From contig NC_063150.1 in NCBI RefSeq assembly GCF_020921035.1, positions 28,381,826-28,445,825 on the forward strand: a stretch of DNA of 64,000 bases, written 5' to 3'. Made by a program: the position numbers and the translations under genes. The stretch is from Rhodamnia argentea (lineage: Eukaryota > Streptophyta > Magnoliopsida > Myrtales > Myrtaceae). The notes beneath the pieces are model-generated. The model saw nothing but the letters and a program-made list of their open reading frames with translations. It did not search any database and was not told the DNA's origin. This document shows, piece after piece, positions 12,833 through 24,941 of this stretch (position 1 is the first letter of the stretch; the number at the start of each line of letters is the position of its first letter).

Positions 12833-13087
12833 TCACATGCCTCTCGAGCTCAAATTGGTAGTGTACATTAACTCGAGTTTAAAAGTAATGTCAAACACCG
12901 ATACAAGTTCGCAGAACTTGTAAGCCACGAAAATGGCACACCCCAAGATCTGCATAACCAGAATCAGAAGCACTACATGATAACCGAAAAGGGATTGACA
13001 CACTTGGTTTGAAATCAATCGAACTTGATGCGGAACAATGACGATGCAATATTCAAGTGGTTCCTCTCTATCCTCTTTACGAAACAC
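12833..13087 (-). CDS. Possible small membrane protein, 84 aa, unrecognised
   Basis: An 84-residue frame starts at 13087. Its middle is strongly hydrophobic (roughly residues 34-60, VVLLILVMQILGCAIFVAY), giving one or two potential membrane segments, with a charged N terminus (MFRKEDREEPLE). A TATA-like box lies about 95 bases upstream. I know no family for it. The frame could be chance; it is kept only because the promoter-like element and ORF are properly arranged. Confidence 0.2.
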   Translation of the reverse strand: MFRKEDREEPLEYCIVIVPHQVRLISNQVCQSLFGYHVVLLILVMQILGCAIFVAYKFCELVSVFDITFKLELMYTTNLSSRGM

Positions 13088-13180
13088 TGACCGAATGAGA
13101 GTGCCATTCTTCGAACGGGCGTGTTCTTTTTTATATGAGATGAATAGTTCATTAGAGGGTTAGAAGATGGACTCAAGCGA

Positions 13181-13190
13181 TATTTATAGA
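13181..13190 (-). promoter_or_regulatory. TATA-like box upstream of the 84-aa frame
   Basis: The minus strand reads TCTATAAATA, a good plant TATA consensus, about 95 bases before the ATG at 13087. Its function is inferred from position only. Confidence 0.3.
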
Positions 13191-14610
13191 GTTCTTGGCT
13201 TTAAACCCTCTCATCGAGAACGGTTCAACTTGGTCCACACTAACCAAGTCCATATTTGACTAGTTAAAACTTGTTATATTTTACCTTATTAGATAAATCC
13301 GTAAAACAGTAAATATCAATTTCAATTAATGTAAGCCTGCTTTAGGAAAATTCTTACGAAACTTTCTGGCAAATGCTGTGCGTGAATCTGTTTGAAAGCA
13401 AAGTAAACATTAGCTTGTGAAGACAACTGTAGGTTAAGGACTTCAATTGGTTGTGCTGGCGCCAAACGCGGACAAGGATGATACAATATTTAGCGGGGCC
13501 ATTTGTGGAGGACCCTAATATTGGTGCTTGGGGGAAAGAGTGATTGTGGTAGGGAAACTTAATGAAAACTGAACACGTGTATTGAGTTGACATAAATGTA
13601 TTCGGGCGTGGCATTCGAGCATATGCTCCGTTGTTCAACGGGCGCCACGTGCACCCAAAGCGCTCAAAAATTCTCTCAGGATCCCCAAACTCTAATACCA
13701 ACTTAGAAAACAAGAAGGATAACAGAACGATTGAATTACTCGTATGGCATGATCGATGAGATCTCCCACGATAGGTGGATGGTATTAGCTTTCGATTCGT
13801 GAGCACTTGAAAATTTATAAAAAAACTATGGAATTCATTGCGCAAGATATTTACACAGTACAATGCCAACATTCGGACACGATCCGTGACAATAATTATC
13901 GTCAAATGATGGTTGGAGGGGCAAAGGAATTGCTTGGAGGATAAGTATGTAGCCTTGTGGGAGGATCTCCTTATCCTGCCACACACTTTTGATGGCCCTG
14001 CGCTCGAGTCTGTCTAAAGAGAACAGAAGCGATGTGGATTGTCACATTGGGCCTGCCTAGCGGCAGACACAATCATCCGTCGCTATGCCGGTCCGGCCCA
14101 TGCTTGCGGGTGTGGATCCTACTGATTTGATGCCCCGAGAAATGATCCAATAGGATCGGTTGCCTAGTGTAAGCATTAAGCAACAACATCCAAATTGGAG
14201 TCTTTTAACACTCTTAATTGCATTTCCATAAGAGCCCTCTTTAGAAGCTCTACCAAGCACCCTTACCGACACTCGATCAGGCGGTTCCGATCGCGGTTTC
14301 ACAAACATACCCACTTCAGATTAGTGTCTTGCAGTGCGGATCCCGAATCTGGACCCAGCGATATTGCACGCAATCCGCGATCATGATGAGTCGGGCAAAG
14401 GTTGGAGATAAGAGTGGGTGAGGAGGCTACAAAGGTGAGGACTCATAAAGCAAGCTGACTTAGCATCAGCACAGAAGCAAGCAACAAATCAAACAGGAAA
14501 GGCGACTCCTTTTTCACTGTAGTTTTGGATATGGTTCAGCACTTCTTACGTTCATGCGGAACGCTCACACCGGATGTGTTTCGCATGCTTCTTTTGGCTC
14601 CATCCCTTCT
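13191..14610. other. Intergenic, upstream of the zinc-finger gene
   Basis: Holds the longest unassigned frame of the region (13354-13986, minus, 210 aa), which shows no domain, no clear codon bias and no recognised homology. The last few hundred bases should contain regulatory sequence of the zinc-finger gene. Confidence 0.4.
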
Positions 14611-14620
14611 CTATTTAATA
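14611..14620 (+). promoter_or_regulatory. TATA-like box of the zinc-finger gene
   Basis: 'ctatttaata' lies about 102 bases before the start codon at 14722, a plausible TATA position leaving a 5' UTR of about 70 bases. No experimental support. Confidence 0.45.
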
Positions 14621-14721
14621 CTCAGTCTCGACCCTCACTACCCATATATCACGAGAAATACTCCATAGTATCTGAAAAGGATCTGAAAAAAAAAAAGAGT
14701 AATTGTTCTCTCTAGATTTGC

Positions 14722-15288
14722 ATGATGTGCGCTTTGGAGCACTCGCATCTTGATAGCAAAGGCAAGGGGCCACCAAAACTGAAGCTGTTTGGCGTTCCGG
14801 TGGCTGGTTCTGACGAGACACTGCCGCCAGCGGCACCACGTGATGGAGAAAACAGGAAGTTTGAGTGCCAATATTGCCGCCGGGAGTTCCTGAATTCTCA
14901 AGCGCTGGGCGGCCATCAAAACGCGCACAAGAGGGAACGACAACGGGCCAAGCGAGCCCAGTTAATCAGCGACCGTTATCACCAACCGTTGGTGATAGGG
15001 GGGCCCATCATATCCCCAGGTGCGGCGAAATTCGGACCGTCCATTCACTCCCACCAGAGAATCCACGGTGAATTCACCACTTCGGAGCCGGCTAGGCTCC
15101 GCCGTGGGCTGCCCCCACCGATTCCAATGCAGTCAGATGGCGATCCCAGCCAACCTAATGTTGTCCGGGCAGAGTATAACCGAGCCATGGGTCGTAACAG
15201 TAGGTCCATGGAATGCCCCCAAGTTGAGACAAACGAAGTCGGGGTCGACCTACGCTTAAGCTTAGCATCAACCTCCACAGCATCATAA
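14722..15288 (+). CDS. Single C2H2 zinc-finger transcriptional regulator, 188 aa
   Basis: Nuclear DNA-binding regulator of the plant-specific QALGGH class, in the group containing GIS, ZFP5, ZFP6 and ZFP8, which act in trichome, root-hair and hormone responses. The gene is intronless, as usual for the class. One finger spans about residues 46-70: Cys49, Cys52, His65, His69 with the plant motif QALGGH. An N-terminal LKLFGVPV (residues 20-27) is the conserved LxLFG box. VDLRLSLA near the C terminus is an EAR repression motif of the DLxLxL type. Between them lies a low-complexity stretch. Two adjacent ATGs start the frame; the first is used here. It is convergent with AMSH3, the stop codons lying about 360 bases apart. 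A broken paralog sits in a transposon at 48.5 kb. The exact ortholog is not assigned. Confidence 0.93.
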   Translation: MMCALEHSHLDSKGKGPPKLKLFGVPVAGSDETLPPAAPRDGENRKFECQYCRREFLNSQALGGHQNAHKRERQRAKRAQLISDRYHQPLVIGGPIISPGAAKFGPSIHSHQRIHGEFTTSEPARLRRGLPPPIPMQSDGDPSQPNVVRAEYNRAMGRNSRSMECPQVETNEVGVDLRLSLASTSTAS

Positions 15289-15647
15289 ACCGGCAAGATT
15301 TCTGGCTGAGTGTGAGTTTAACTAATTTTCTGGAGAGACTTAGTCTCTCGCCAAATTTCTTGAGTTTATGCAATGCTATGAACGCCCATTTTCATCAATA
15401 ATGTATTCAACCATATTAGGAATATGATTTTTGTTCCTAAATCCAGGAGGCCAATTCCAGCGACCGAATCCATTATCCGATTATGTTCTCGACCTCCATT
15501 ATACATGGAAATGGAATGGTAAAACAAATGAACATGCTTTACATTTCCTGTATATGATTTCAAAACCCCAGTTGAATTTACAATATCACTCACAAAAGGA
15601 GATATATTGTTATTTTAACTATACCTTTCCTCCATCTATTTGCCGTC
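15289..15647. other. Shared 3' intergenic space of convergent genes
   Basis: Holds the presumed 3' UTRs of the zinc-finger gene (+) and AMSH3 (-). An 'aataat' element near 15397 could serve as a poly(A) signal for the + strand gene. The UTRs may nearly meet or overlap. Confidence 0.5.
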
Positions 15648-18600
15648 TCACCGGAGATCAACCACTTCAAACTTCGACTTAGAGTTCATGAAGACATGCG
15701 AACAGTGTTCATAAATGGGGCTACCATCCGAAGACTCCTCGTGTGGGTGAAACCCGCGTTCTTGGCAGTTGCGAATCACATTAACACCTCCCGGGTCAGA
15801 AAGATGGAATATTCCATGTGGACTGTAAGTTGAAATGCACAAGCGGTAAGCATAATAACCAGTAACTAGCCCACTGAAAGTTTTAAGAGTGAAAACATCC
15901 ACTTCCAAACCATTCAAAGAGGAAGGCTGCATGCATAAAATTACCTGGACGTGTCTGTAGGTGCCATTACAATCGCAATTGCTTCTGGCAACATAATCTA
16001 CAAATAAGTCCACAAAGCAAATTTTATCAGGAGATTCAACCCAAAATTTGATCGCACCACAGTTATAGTAACGAACCTATCAAATAAACTCAAATTAACT
16101 TTCCTTTTGTTAGTGAGGTTAACTAAGAGACAGTACTTTAGCCTTAAGAAAGTTGTAGAAGCAGATTCTGCTGCTGTTATCTTTAAGAGAAGCACTGTTG
16201 TTTGTTAAATAAGTTATGCATTTACTCCAAAATTACAGATGACTATGACTGCTTGGTCTATAAAACCATGCTGCAAAAGGACAAATTTCAAGTTGAACAG
16301 CTAAGACTACAGTACACATTTTATAAAACAGTTTTGACTGTAGCTTTAACTACATGGCATGCCATCAGAGAGAAGGAAAAAAAAATACCTGATATGAATA
16401 ATGTGTGTGCAGATCCACTGATGACATGAAGCAGGTCTGAGATGGATGCGTCTGTAAATTACAAACGTACCTTAGGTATCAAGCACTGGGGTAAAAATAT
16501 TTTATGACTGCTTCTAAAAGTACATTAAGAAAAGGAAACTATACGATAAACTGAGCATAGGCATCTCCCAAAAAAATTGCCCTAAGAATTCCTTCCGTGT
16601 TAACTGGCAGTACAAGCTGTGGTAGGGCCAATAGGGTTCTCAATAAAGATGGAAGTTGAGCAGGCAGCTAGGGAATGGAAATGAAAAACAAGAGATACTT
16701 TTTCTCGAAATATGGGTAAATGTAAGTTTAATTCCCAACCAGGGGGCTTTACAAGGAGAAGAAATGTAATTAAGTTACATTCACACTAGTCACGACAAAA
16801 GGACACCACTTTGTGAAAATTAGAAAGAATGAATTCATGTTTTGACAGTACACTATTGGTAACGGGTACACTGCCAAATATTGAGGTATACGCAAGGTGA
16901 ACTCCCAGTTGTAACATACGACCATAAAATAAATAAAAGTCATAGAAAAAATCAGCAGGCTAGCAAAGAGTAAAAAGACTAATGAGGATTGTAATAGTAG
17001 CTAAACCGAATTTGGCAAACTAGGATGCAGAAAAACTAAAGAACATGACACTCGGTGTCTACTTCTACAACTTTTCACATTGAAATTCTCATCCCTCTGC
17101 CTTGTGAATTCAAAGTCACATTTCTAGTTTCTATCATTCAAATAAATTTCCATTTAACATAGTATATGAATTAGATGAAAAAGGAAATCTTTGAATTCAT
17201 CCACATGTTTGTATCTTCTAAACAGATGATATGCATAATGATTCAATCGATCCAGATTTGTCTTCATTTGCAGCAACTCTAGAAGTCAACAATTTTGTTT
17301 CCTAATTGATAATTATGTGAATATATAAACTCAAGTGCCAATCTGCAGTGTCACTTTTCCATCGAATCTGACAGACTTCAAATTATGTTTTCTTCTCTCT
17401 GATACCATCCACTGAGATTTGCCTCAACAGTTGAACTATGCATAAAAAATAAAAAGTAAAAAGAAAACTTGCTTCTAAGCCACTCTCTGAAATATTCTCA
17501 ACAATGATTTTCACCATCTAAGGATTTGCATCCGCTAGTCTTTCCTGAATTATCTAAAACAATTAGATGCTTGAACGTATTTGAGATGACAACATCAAGC
17601 AGGACTTGCAAAATTGAGGGATCTTCTCAACAAAGTAATGGATACATAATTGGCAGAAATCCAGAACAATACTATAAAGTCAGTCATAATGAAGATGACA
17701 GAATAGTCAATAAAACTTACATGAATCCATCCAAGAGGGAAGAGTGATAATCTGTCCTGAACTTCAAATATTTCTTCTTCATTCAATGTCTGACACTGAA
17801 CATCAGTACAACGATAGTTAGGGAACATGACAACATGACTAGGATGACAGAAAACTTGTTAACAAAAGAAAATGGATCAATTCTCCCAAGTAATAATGTA
17901 CTAGATGAGACCAATATCCTACTGTCGTCATTCAGCATCAAATCAAGTTACCAATGAGCAATTGCAAAAATAATTATGTGGTGACAGGCAGGTCCTTCTT
18001 TAACTGGTAAGTTACGCTGACCTAATAACAGAACTAGGATAAAAAGTCACAAGCCAATTGCCACATTGCCACATTGCCGCATTAAATGAAATGAGCAGAA
18101 CAGTCTAACTTGAATTCCGGATTAGAAACATACCGAATCTGAAGTAGACTCTTGCTTTGGAATAATTAGCGTAGTAATATGGAAAACCCTGTTTTTCTAC
18201 AGCAAATGGAGAATAAGTCAGTTTTCATCCGTGGTACCCTCAATTCCAGGATGAGAAATAGACAATAAAGAAAGAGAACCAAAAAAAAAAAAAAAAGAAT
18301 TACAGGACTCACCAGTGAACCTGCAAGAACCCCACAAGTTTCCAAGTTCTTTGCAGTATTTTTTTGAGCCAATCGCAAAAAGTCTTGCATCATATTTACA
18401 GGCTGTGGTGCAAATCAAGCAAGAAAACAAGAAAGCGAAATCATCACCATGCAGAAAAGCAATCGGGACAGGTTTTGCCACATGAAGTACATAACTTCGT
18501 CTTTGACAGCTAGGAGAACATGAAAATTGTCCAAGGAAGATATACTACATCATCAGCACGGCAAACTCACCACATGCAGATGTTGGAAAGAGCTTTCACT

Positions 18601-21600
18601 AGGCTGCAAAGATTTTGCAGGTCCAGGTCTTGGGTCTGCAACTTGAGATGGAGGGATAGGAGCAACGCCCTGTCGAACCTGAGCAAGAACAGGTGGTGGA
18701 GAAGGTTGCCTAATACCGACAAACTGGAAAGGATCTTCCATTGCTTCTGTAGCTAATGCAGGCCAAGACTGTTCAGTAGGACGTGACCATCTACCATCAT
18801 CCAAGGAGAGCACCGAATCCATTGTAGATCTAGGCGACCCTGGATCATTATCTTTGACTGCCATATGATCACATTGACCCACATGATTGAGGCTGTTTCA
18901 TCATCCACAAACAAAAATAGAGCTATTAAAGCAGCCTCATATGGGAATAATAAACAGGAATGAAATAAACCATTCATTCACCGATTTGATCTATTCTTGT
19001 GCAAAAAATAGAATGGGATCGAAAAGCTGAATGCAGTAGTTTAAGTTATCAATGCAACAAATAAAATGTTCAACTAGTTCAAACCTCAAATCTTCTGCAG
19101 GGTTGAAGTCTGTACTGCATGGATATTGGACCTGTAATTTCAAGCAACTGGTCACATCATCTATGCAGAGTATTGCATGTAAAAGGTGAGAATAATATAG
19201 GGAGGGATTCTACCTTTATCTCTGCACTGGGTCCTCGCCACTGGCCCCGAAGGCCATTTGGGCCTAAAATAGAGTGTCTAGACAATGTTTCTTTTTCGGA
19301 ACTGGAAGACTAAGAGAACTGCAAAAACCTATGATGAAGTTAGTGTTTTGTCATAATATGCAATTGCAGCGTGCAATATAATGAAGATGTTTTCTTAGAA
19401 ATGAAAGAAGAAGATAACAACAAAAAGGTGAAACAAAGCAGATTAGGGATCAGATACTTAAATAGAGGAGCATCTGCTTTATCCAAAAGGCAGATCAACT
19501 TTAAGATCAACGTAAACCACTGAATAACTCAGCAGTAAATATTATAGACCTGAAGCAATGACAATGCTCCGTAATGTAGGTCACAGTCATCTACTTTCAT
19601 GCTTAAATCAATGAACCAAGGCAATTTAGCATCTTGACAAGTTTGATCCATTTTGCTTTAGTTTAAGTCAACCGCAGGCCCTAGGCAAATGTCCACTATT
19701 ATTCGAAGTTCCTGTGTTACCTTTTCATCAGATTTATTACTGAGAACTCCATGAAAACAGAGCCATTTGAACTCATCTATGCAAACACAGCCAGGCATTG
19801 CCCTCAAAGGATTCCTTCATAAATATCCCTGTATCTATAAACACCACTATGGACCAATGAAGCGTTCAAAATGCTGTTTGCAACAAAATTGGGGGTAATC
19901 CTTGATGACAGTCCATTTCGAATAATTGTACAGGATGTGCCGAGCAAAACTCGCAAATCTGGCAGTATCCTCCAATACAATCCAACCCATAAATACCAAG
20001 TTATGCAAGCCATACAGTAATAAAGGAAAAATGGTCAAGCAGTGGCCCAAGCTTACATCTCCAGCCATATACCACTTTATATGCTTCTAATAAGAAGGAA
20101 AAAAAAAAACAAGAAGTAACCCAGAAAGCAAGAAGTAACCCAGTCATATCAGACCATTGATCTAAACGAAGAGAACTTAATATAAAAAATCTTAACAATA
20201 CTCACAGTTTCTGGAACTGCCTGTCACCTTGCATGGTATTCGATAACGAACTCTGAGTTTCATCGTTTTGATACTTCCAAGAAGATGCCAAACTATCAGG
20301 CTGCAGTAAACAATAACTCGATCAGATAATGGCCACATTTCCAGGAGAAATGGGTAAATCACTATCCAACGTTAATCTTTCAAACAGTGAGATTCTCTGG
20401 CCTAAAAAGGCAAGGAAAAGTTACAATGTGAAAGAAAACTTTCCATCAAAGCAAGTTTTTTGCACAATGTACATCGCTATGTGATTGTACCAGGGTTGTA
20501 CATCACAAAAGCCTTCTTTTACCTTCTTATCTGTGCTTGAGTAAGAACTCCTACTGGTGGAGGGCCATTCCAGTGGAAGTGTCCTAGAGGCATATGCAGT
20601 TCTCTCTGAATTGTCAAATTCAAGCATTTGCAACCCGCCATCAGCTTCATTTAATTCATGCACTTGACGCTGGAATTCTGGTTTCAAGGATTCAAGCTCC
20701 TCTACTACATCTAACAATTTCTGCAGAGATAAGGCAAGAATTGAACTTAAAAGTGTTGTCTGACATTCTCAAATAAGATGAAATGAGCTAGTGCACCAAT
20801 ATATTTCACCTTTCTATAAGTCGATCTTTCTTTAGGACGCAGAAGCTGGTAATCTCGATGAAACGGTATAGTTTCAGACACCAAACTGAAAGATATCAAA
20901 GATATAATACATCTGTACTTTAAAATAAAGGAACAGAACCAAAGTAATGGCCTGGCAAACAATTCTTTTACCTTGAAAACCTCAGAAGGATGATGTACAG
21001 GTCCACAATATTCTTCTCCTCCCGGTACACATTTGCCTAGACCATAAATGAGAAGATGCAGGCAATAAGAAAGTGCTGAGAACACCATGCCCCAGGAAAA
21101 GTAGCATAGACAATAACAACAAATGATGCTCATGATACTCCAACAAAACCTACTTATAAAACCTGATGGCAAAAACAATTTCCTATTCTAAGTAGCATTT
21201 AACAAAGAGTTATATCCAACTCACTTTTAAGTGCATCATCCCCTGGTATAAATGTCAATCAACAAATAAGACCCGTCATTCCAACAAATTTAAGCTAGCC
21301 TTTCTTTCCAAGTTCCAGCACCTCTTGGATCTCAAGGACTTCAATAGGCACTTAATTGCTCAAACCAACATGAAAAGATGACACCCCTTTCTGTGTCAAT
21401 GTAACAAACCGATATGGAGGAGTTCAGACTTCCCACGCAAATCGATGCTAAATTAAACTCTGTGCAATCCTCATTATAGTTTGCGCCAGTAAAACGCTCA
21501 TCATTTAACTTCAGATGCCAAACTGTTGCATTTATCTAGTAAGCAAAATGTACCACTCACATATGCCTATCTCAAACAGTGATATTTGCACAGAAAAACA

Positions 21601-21990
21601 CCAAAAATACCAAATCAGCAACTCCACGAATCGCCCTCTACTAGCACGGTTATCTAAGAATACGCAACGCCAGCAGATTTCAGAATCCTCTAGCTACTTG
21701 CATTATTCGCACGAGAGAGGCAGACTCACGAACCCAGCTCGTTCTCGAGCTAAGGCGCAAAAAAGGAAAACCCTCAATCAAAATTCTCCGATTCCGAGTT
21801 GCGACAAAACTGATTCGACACGAAAAAGCTCGAGGAACAATGTGAAGTGCGAATCGGCACCCCGAACGCGGAGAGGAGAAACGAGAAGCACCTGCTTGAG
21901 GAGATTGTCGGCGATCCGATAGTAGTAATGGAGAGGGATACGATTGTCGACCTCGACTCTCCGAGCGACCGAGTTGACGTTGATCTTCAT
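15648..21990 (-). CDS. AMSH3: AMSH-like ubiquitin thioesterase 3, 502 aa, 14 coding exons
   Basis: Zinc metalloprotease of the JAMM/MPN+ type that cleaves K63- and K48-linked ubiquitin chains, working with ESCRT-III in endosomal and vacuolar sorting. Exons (minus): 21990-21892, 21036-20972, 20885-20810, 20720-20523, 20300-20206, 19301-19214, 19131-19085, 18892-18571, 18402-18313, 18196-18134, 17795-17721, 16451-16389, 15997-15945, 15822-15648. All junctions are GT-AG and the sum is 1,509 bases. The N terminus (MKINVNSVARRVEVDNRIPL..RIADNLLKQ) and IPFHRDY belong to the MIT-like domain. The catalytic domain has Glu351 (NLETCGVLAG) and the JAMM motif GWIHTHPSQTCFMSSVD, with His406, His408 and Asp419; the motif is split by an intron between the two His codons. 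The C-terminal EHCSHVFM favours AMSH3 over AMSH1. Exon 6 needs the third of three clustered AGs to stay in frame. Confidence 0.96.
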
Positions 21991-22025
21991 CTTCTCCGGC
22001 GGCGATCGCCGGCGCGCTGCGACCC

Positions 22026-22112
22026 CGATTCCGATTCCGATTCTGATTCTGATTCCGATTCCGTCCGCTGCCGAAGAAATCGCGCGCGCGCTCTCTCTCT
22101 CTCTCTCTCTCT
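22026..22112. repeat. Hexamer (GATTCC/T) and CT repeats in the AMSH3 5' region
   Basis: About six GATTCC/GATTCT units at 22026-22062 and a GC/CT dinucleotide tract at about 22081-22112 lie 36-122 bases upstream of the AMSH3 start codon on its minus strand. They probably fall in its 5' UTR or core promoter. Pyrimidine/purine tracts there are common in plant genes. Confidence 0.75.
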
Positions 22113-22309
22113 AGTTGGAGAAGCGGAGGTGGAGAGGGGATCAATGGGAAGACTTGTCCGTTAAGGTAAGAACACCGGAAGAAAGGAGTTTCTTCTCGCA
22201 TCGCATGTCGACAGTGGTGGTGGTGGTCGATTTCCATGTCACTCTTCCTTACCAAATTATTGGCTTTTTTACTCTAATGTTTTTTCCAAAGGTCTAATAC
22301 CACTTTAAA

Positions 22310-22318
22310 AAAAAAAAA

Positions 22319-22351
<33 letters not shown>

Positions 22352-22690
22352 CGTCATATTTATCATAAATTAATTTTTATATCGTATAATTATAAATCCC
22401 CAAATTAATACGCATGTGCCAAAAATTACCCCCAAATTAATGCACACATACTCCTTTTATCCCAAATTGAGGTAAAATTAAGACTTTTTCTGGTAAATGT
22501 GACATGAGTGTACCGATTAGAGATAAATATGATACGGATGCGCTGATTTAGGATTTTTTTTTTAATAACATAAAAATTAGTTTGGGAGAAATGTGGCACG
22601 GGTGTACTTGTCTGGCGGTTTTTGTGACACAAAAATTAATTTGGGATAAATATGTACGAGTATACCAGTTTGAGGTTTTTTGTTATATTA
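22310..22690. repeat. CA microsatellite and foldback repeat with sub-repeats
   Basis: A CA dinucleotide tract covers about 22319-22346. From about 22345 to 22690 run imperfect units of about 65-75 bases containing 'aaaaattaatttgggataaa', 'acgagtataccagtttgagg' and relatives, with the first unit inverted relative to the last. This is the family seen at 590-1015. Confidence 0.55.
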
Positions 22691-24941
22691 AATCTCTTCA
22701 GAAAAACTTTATGTACTTTAGCTATTAATTCAATCGTGCTATGGTGGCCATCGCCAGATTATTAGAGAATCAAATTATTAAGAATGCTAAGTTCAAATTT
22801 CTAACGATAATTGCAACCTAAGTTTGAGAACAACTAAGAAAAAACGCAACGATTAGCATTAATTCCGCGAGGATTTTTGAGTTCGAATTTCTTACGATAA
22901 TCGTAAGTAACCCGAGTTTGAGTATTGTCGCTCGTGGTAATTCTTTTCCTCGCTCTTTAAAATAAGCAATTTGCCGAGGCTACCTATGCACGACAATGTA
23001 GTTCATCACGGTCCGAAAGTCACAAGAGTGTTGGAGCCCCGTATTTTCAAATGGCAATTTCCATTCTTCTAACGATCGCGACATTCTCTAAATTATTGGG
23101 TTAACGAAAAATAATCTCTAAGAGAAGTGATTAATCAAAACTACAAGATGAAAATGGTGAAAATTGCTATTTACTAAAACTGTTAAAGCCAGGTATTATT
23201 ATCAAAATACGAATATATCTGTATTATTCAAAATAATGCTATTTTATTTCATCGATTTTTCATTCGATTTTTATAACCTCATTTCCTCTCTTTTACTTAT
23301 CCATGTGTTGAAGTCGATTTTAATGAAAGGATCTTTTGTAAGAGTCTGAATATTTTGGGTAATTTTTGTAATGGAGTATTTTAAATATAAATTATGATTG
23401 TAAATAGTTCGTAACTTTAACCGAAGTATTTTCTTTTGCAAAAACTTGAACTAAAGAATTGTATAGTGTAAGAAGTTATTTCATATTGAACATTAGAGAG
23501 ACATTGTGAATAAATGTATTCTTTACATTCCTTCAAATTAAAATCTCGATCGTTGAGTTTCTTAAAATACTCGAATCTTAGACGATTCTCGTAAAAAAAG
23601 CAACGAACATGTAAAATTCTTAGATTTGTATGGAAAAAGAAAAAAAAAAAAGAAACAGCAGTTTAGGAAAGGATGATAGAATGATTAGATTGATCTATTT
23701 AATATATAATTTTTCGTCTTTCATCGATCTTAACCATTAATAAAGTCTCGGCGAGGGCTATTTTTAATCTAACTATATGTGGTGTGCCTAAAGTTGTTTC
23801 GAGGGTGAAAATAAGACGATCCTTTCCGAATGCACTGAAAGATTATCGAAGGATTATAAACGATGACCATTATATTTTCCATCAATATCGTTGCTTAGTC
23901 GGTGTGGCAATTTTATTATCCAATAAATTTCACGAATAGATTAACAAATTAGAAGCTAAAATGATGTTGGCCAGTAGAATAAAAATAAATAAATCTGGGT
24001 TTTAAGAAATAAAAAAAAAAAAAGACCATAAAAAAGGCGTCTCCTTCAAATCACTGCCCAGCCATTTGAAGAGTCCTGCCTGTGGCAGCCATGGCCGTCG
24101 CAGGTCGTCGCTTGCACGGTGGTTCGCGTTCGCCACCGTTGCTCAGTCTACAAGCCCGGCCCAAAATAAGGATAGAGGCTCGGATAAAAAAAAATTTCCG
24201 GTTTCGGGCTTTGGCCCAATAAATTTTTTCTTTTTATGACCATTCACAAAGAATTATTATTCATCGTTATATTCGAAAATCCTAACATTCGATTATCTTA
24301 TAAAGGATGAATTGAAATTAATAAATTTCATCAAATGGAACGTAATCTCAACTTAGCATAACTTCTCATGGCCCATTCGAAGTTTGATTGTTAACTTCAA
24401 GGATTTTTTTTATTTTTTATTTTTTTTTTTTTTTTGAAGGTTTAGAAGTAACAAGTGACTTAACCCTTATCACCTCCAAAGAGATAGCACCAACAGCATT
24501 TCCTTCCTTTCCATAGTTGGCGATGATTACCGAGATGTTGCCAAAATTTAAAGCAAGCAGTTGGATAGGCTTAAGCTGCGATGCCGGCGTTGCTGAGCGT
24601 TGATCGCGGATTTACCTTGGCCGTGTTCGTGTAGTTACAAAACCGAGAGAGAGACAGAGACAGAGACGGGTCATTGACGACCGTGGTGGCCAGGAGCAAG
24701 GCGGCAGTAGCGGCGATGCGCCGAGACGGGTTAAAAAAACCAATAGATGAGTAAACACTTAGCGGGTAGCAACAGCTAATTTGTACCCTTACACTAATCC
24801 TCATACATCATATTCATATCGTAGTGGCTAAGTATGCGGAACATCCCATCTAGGTGCCGTTTCTGCTATATGTCCATATCAGAAATAAAAATGAAGGGAA
24901 CACTCTTTTAAGGCACAGCATCTTGTAATAACAGTCCCAAG
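22691..24941. other. AT-rich intergenic region, no gene seen
   Basis: About 2.25 kb of very AT-rich DNA. A GC-richer patch at about 24060-24190 shows no domain. The only frames are short and non-descript. No clear paired ends of a transposon were found. Confidence 0.5.

Noticed and set aside
13354-13986. A 210-residue open frame on the minus strand
   Set aside because: The longest unassigned frame, but it has no domain, no repeat structure and no recognised similarity, and overlapping sequence shows no gene-like composition. Not called as a gene.
14938-15120. A second zinc finger in the 188-residue C2H2 protein (HSHQRIHG)
   Set aside because: There is a His-x3-His-like piece but no paired cysteines upstream at the required spacing, so only one finger is supported.
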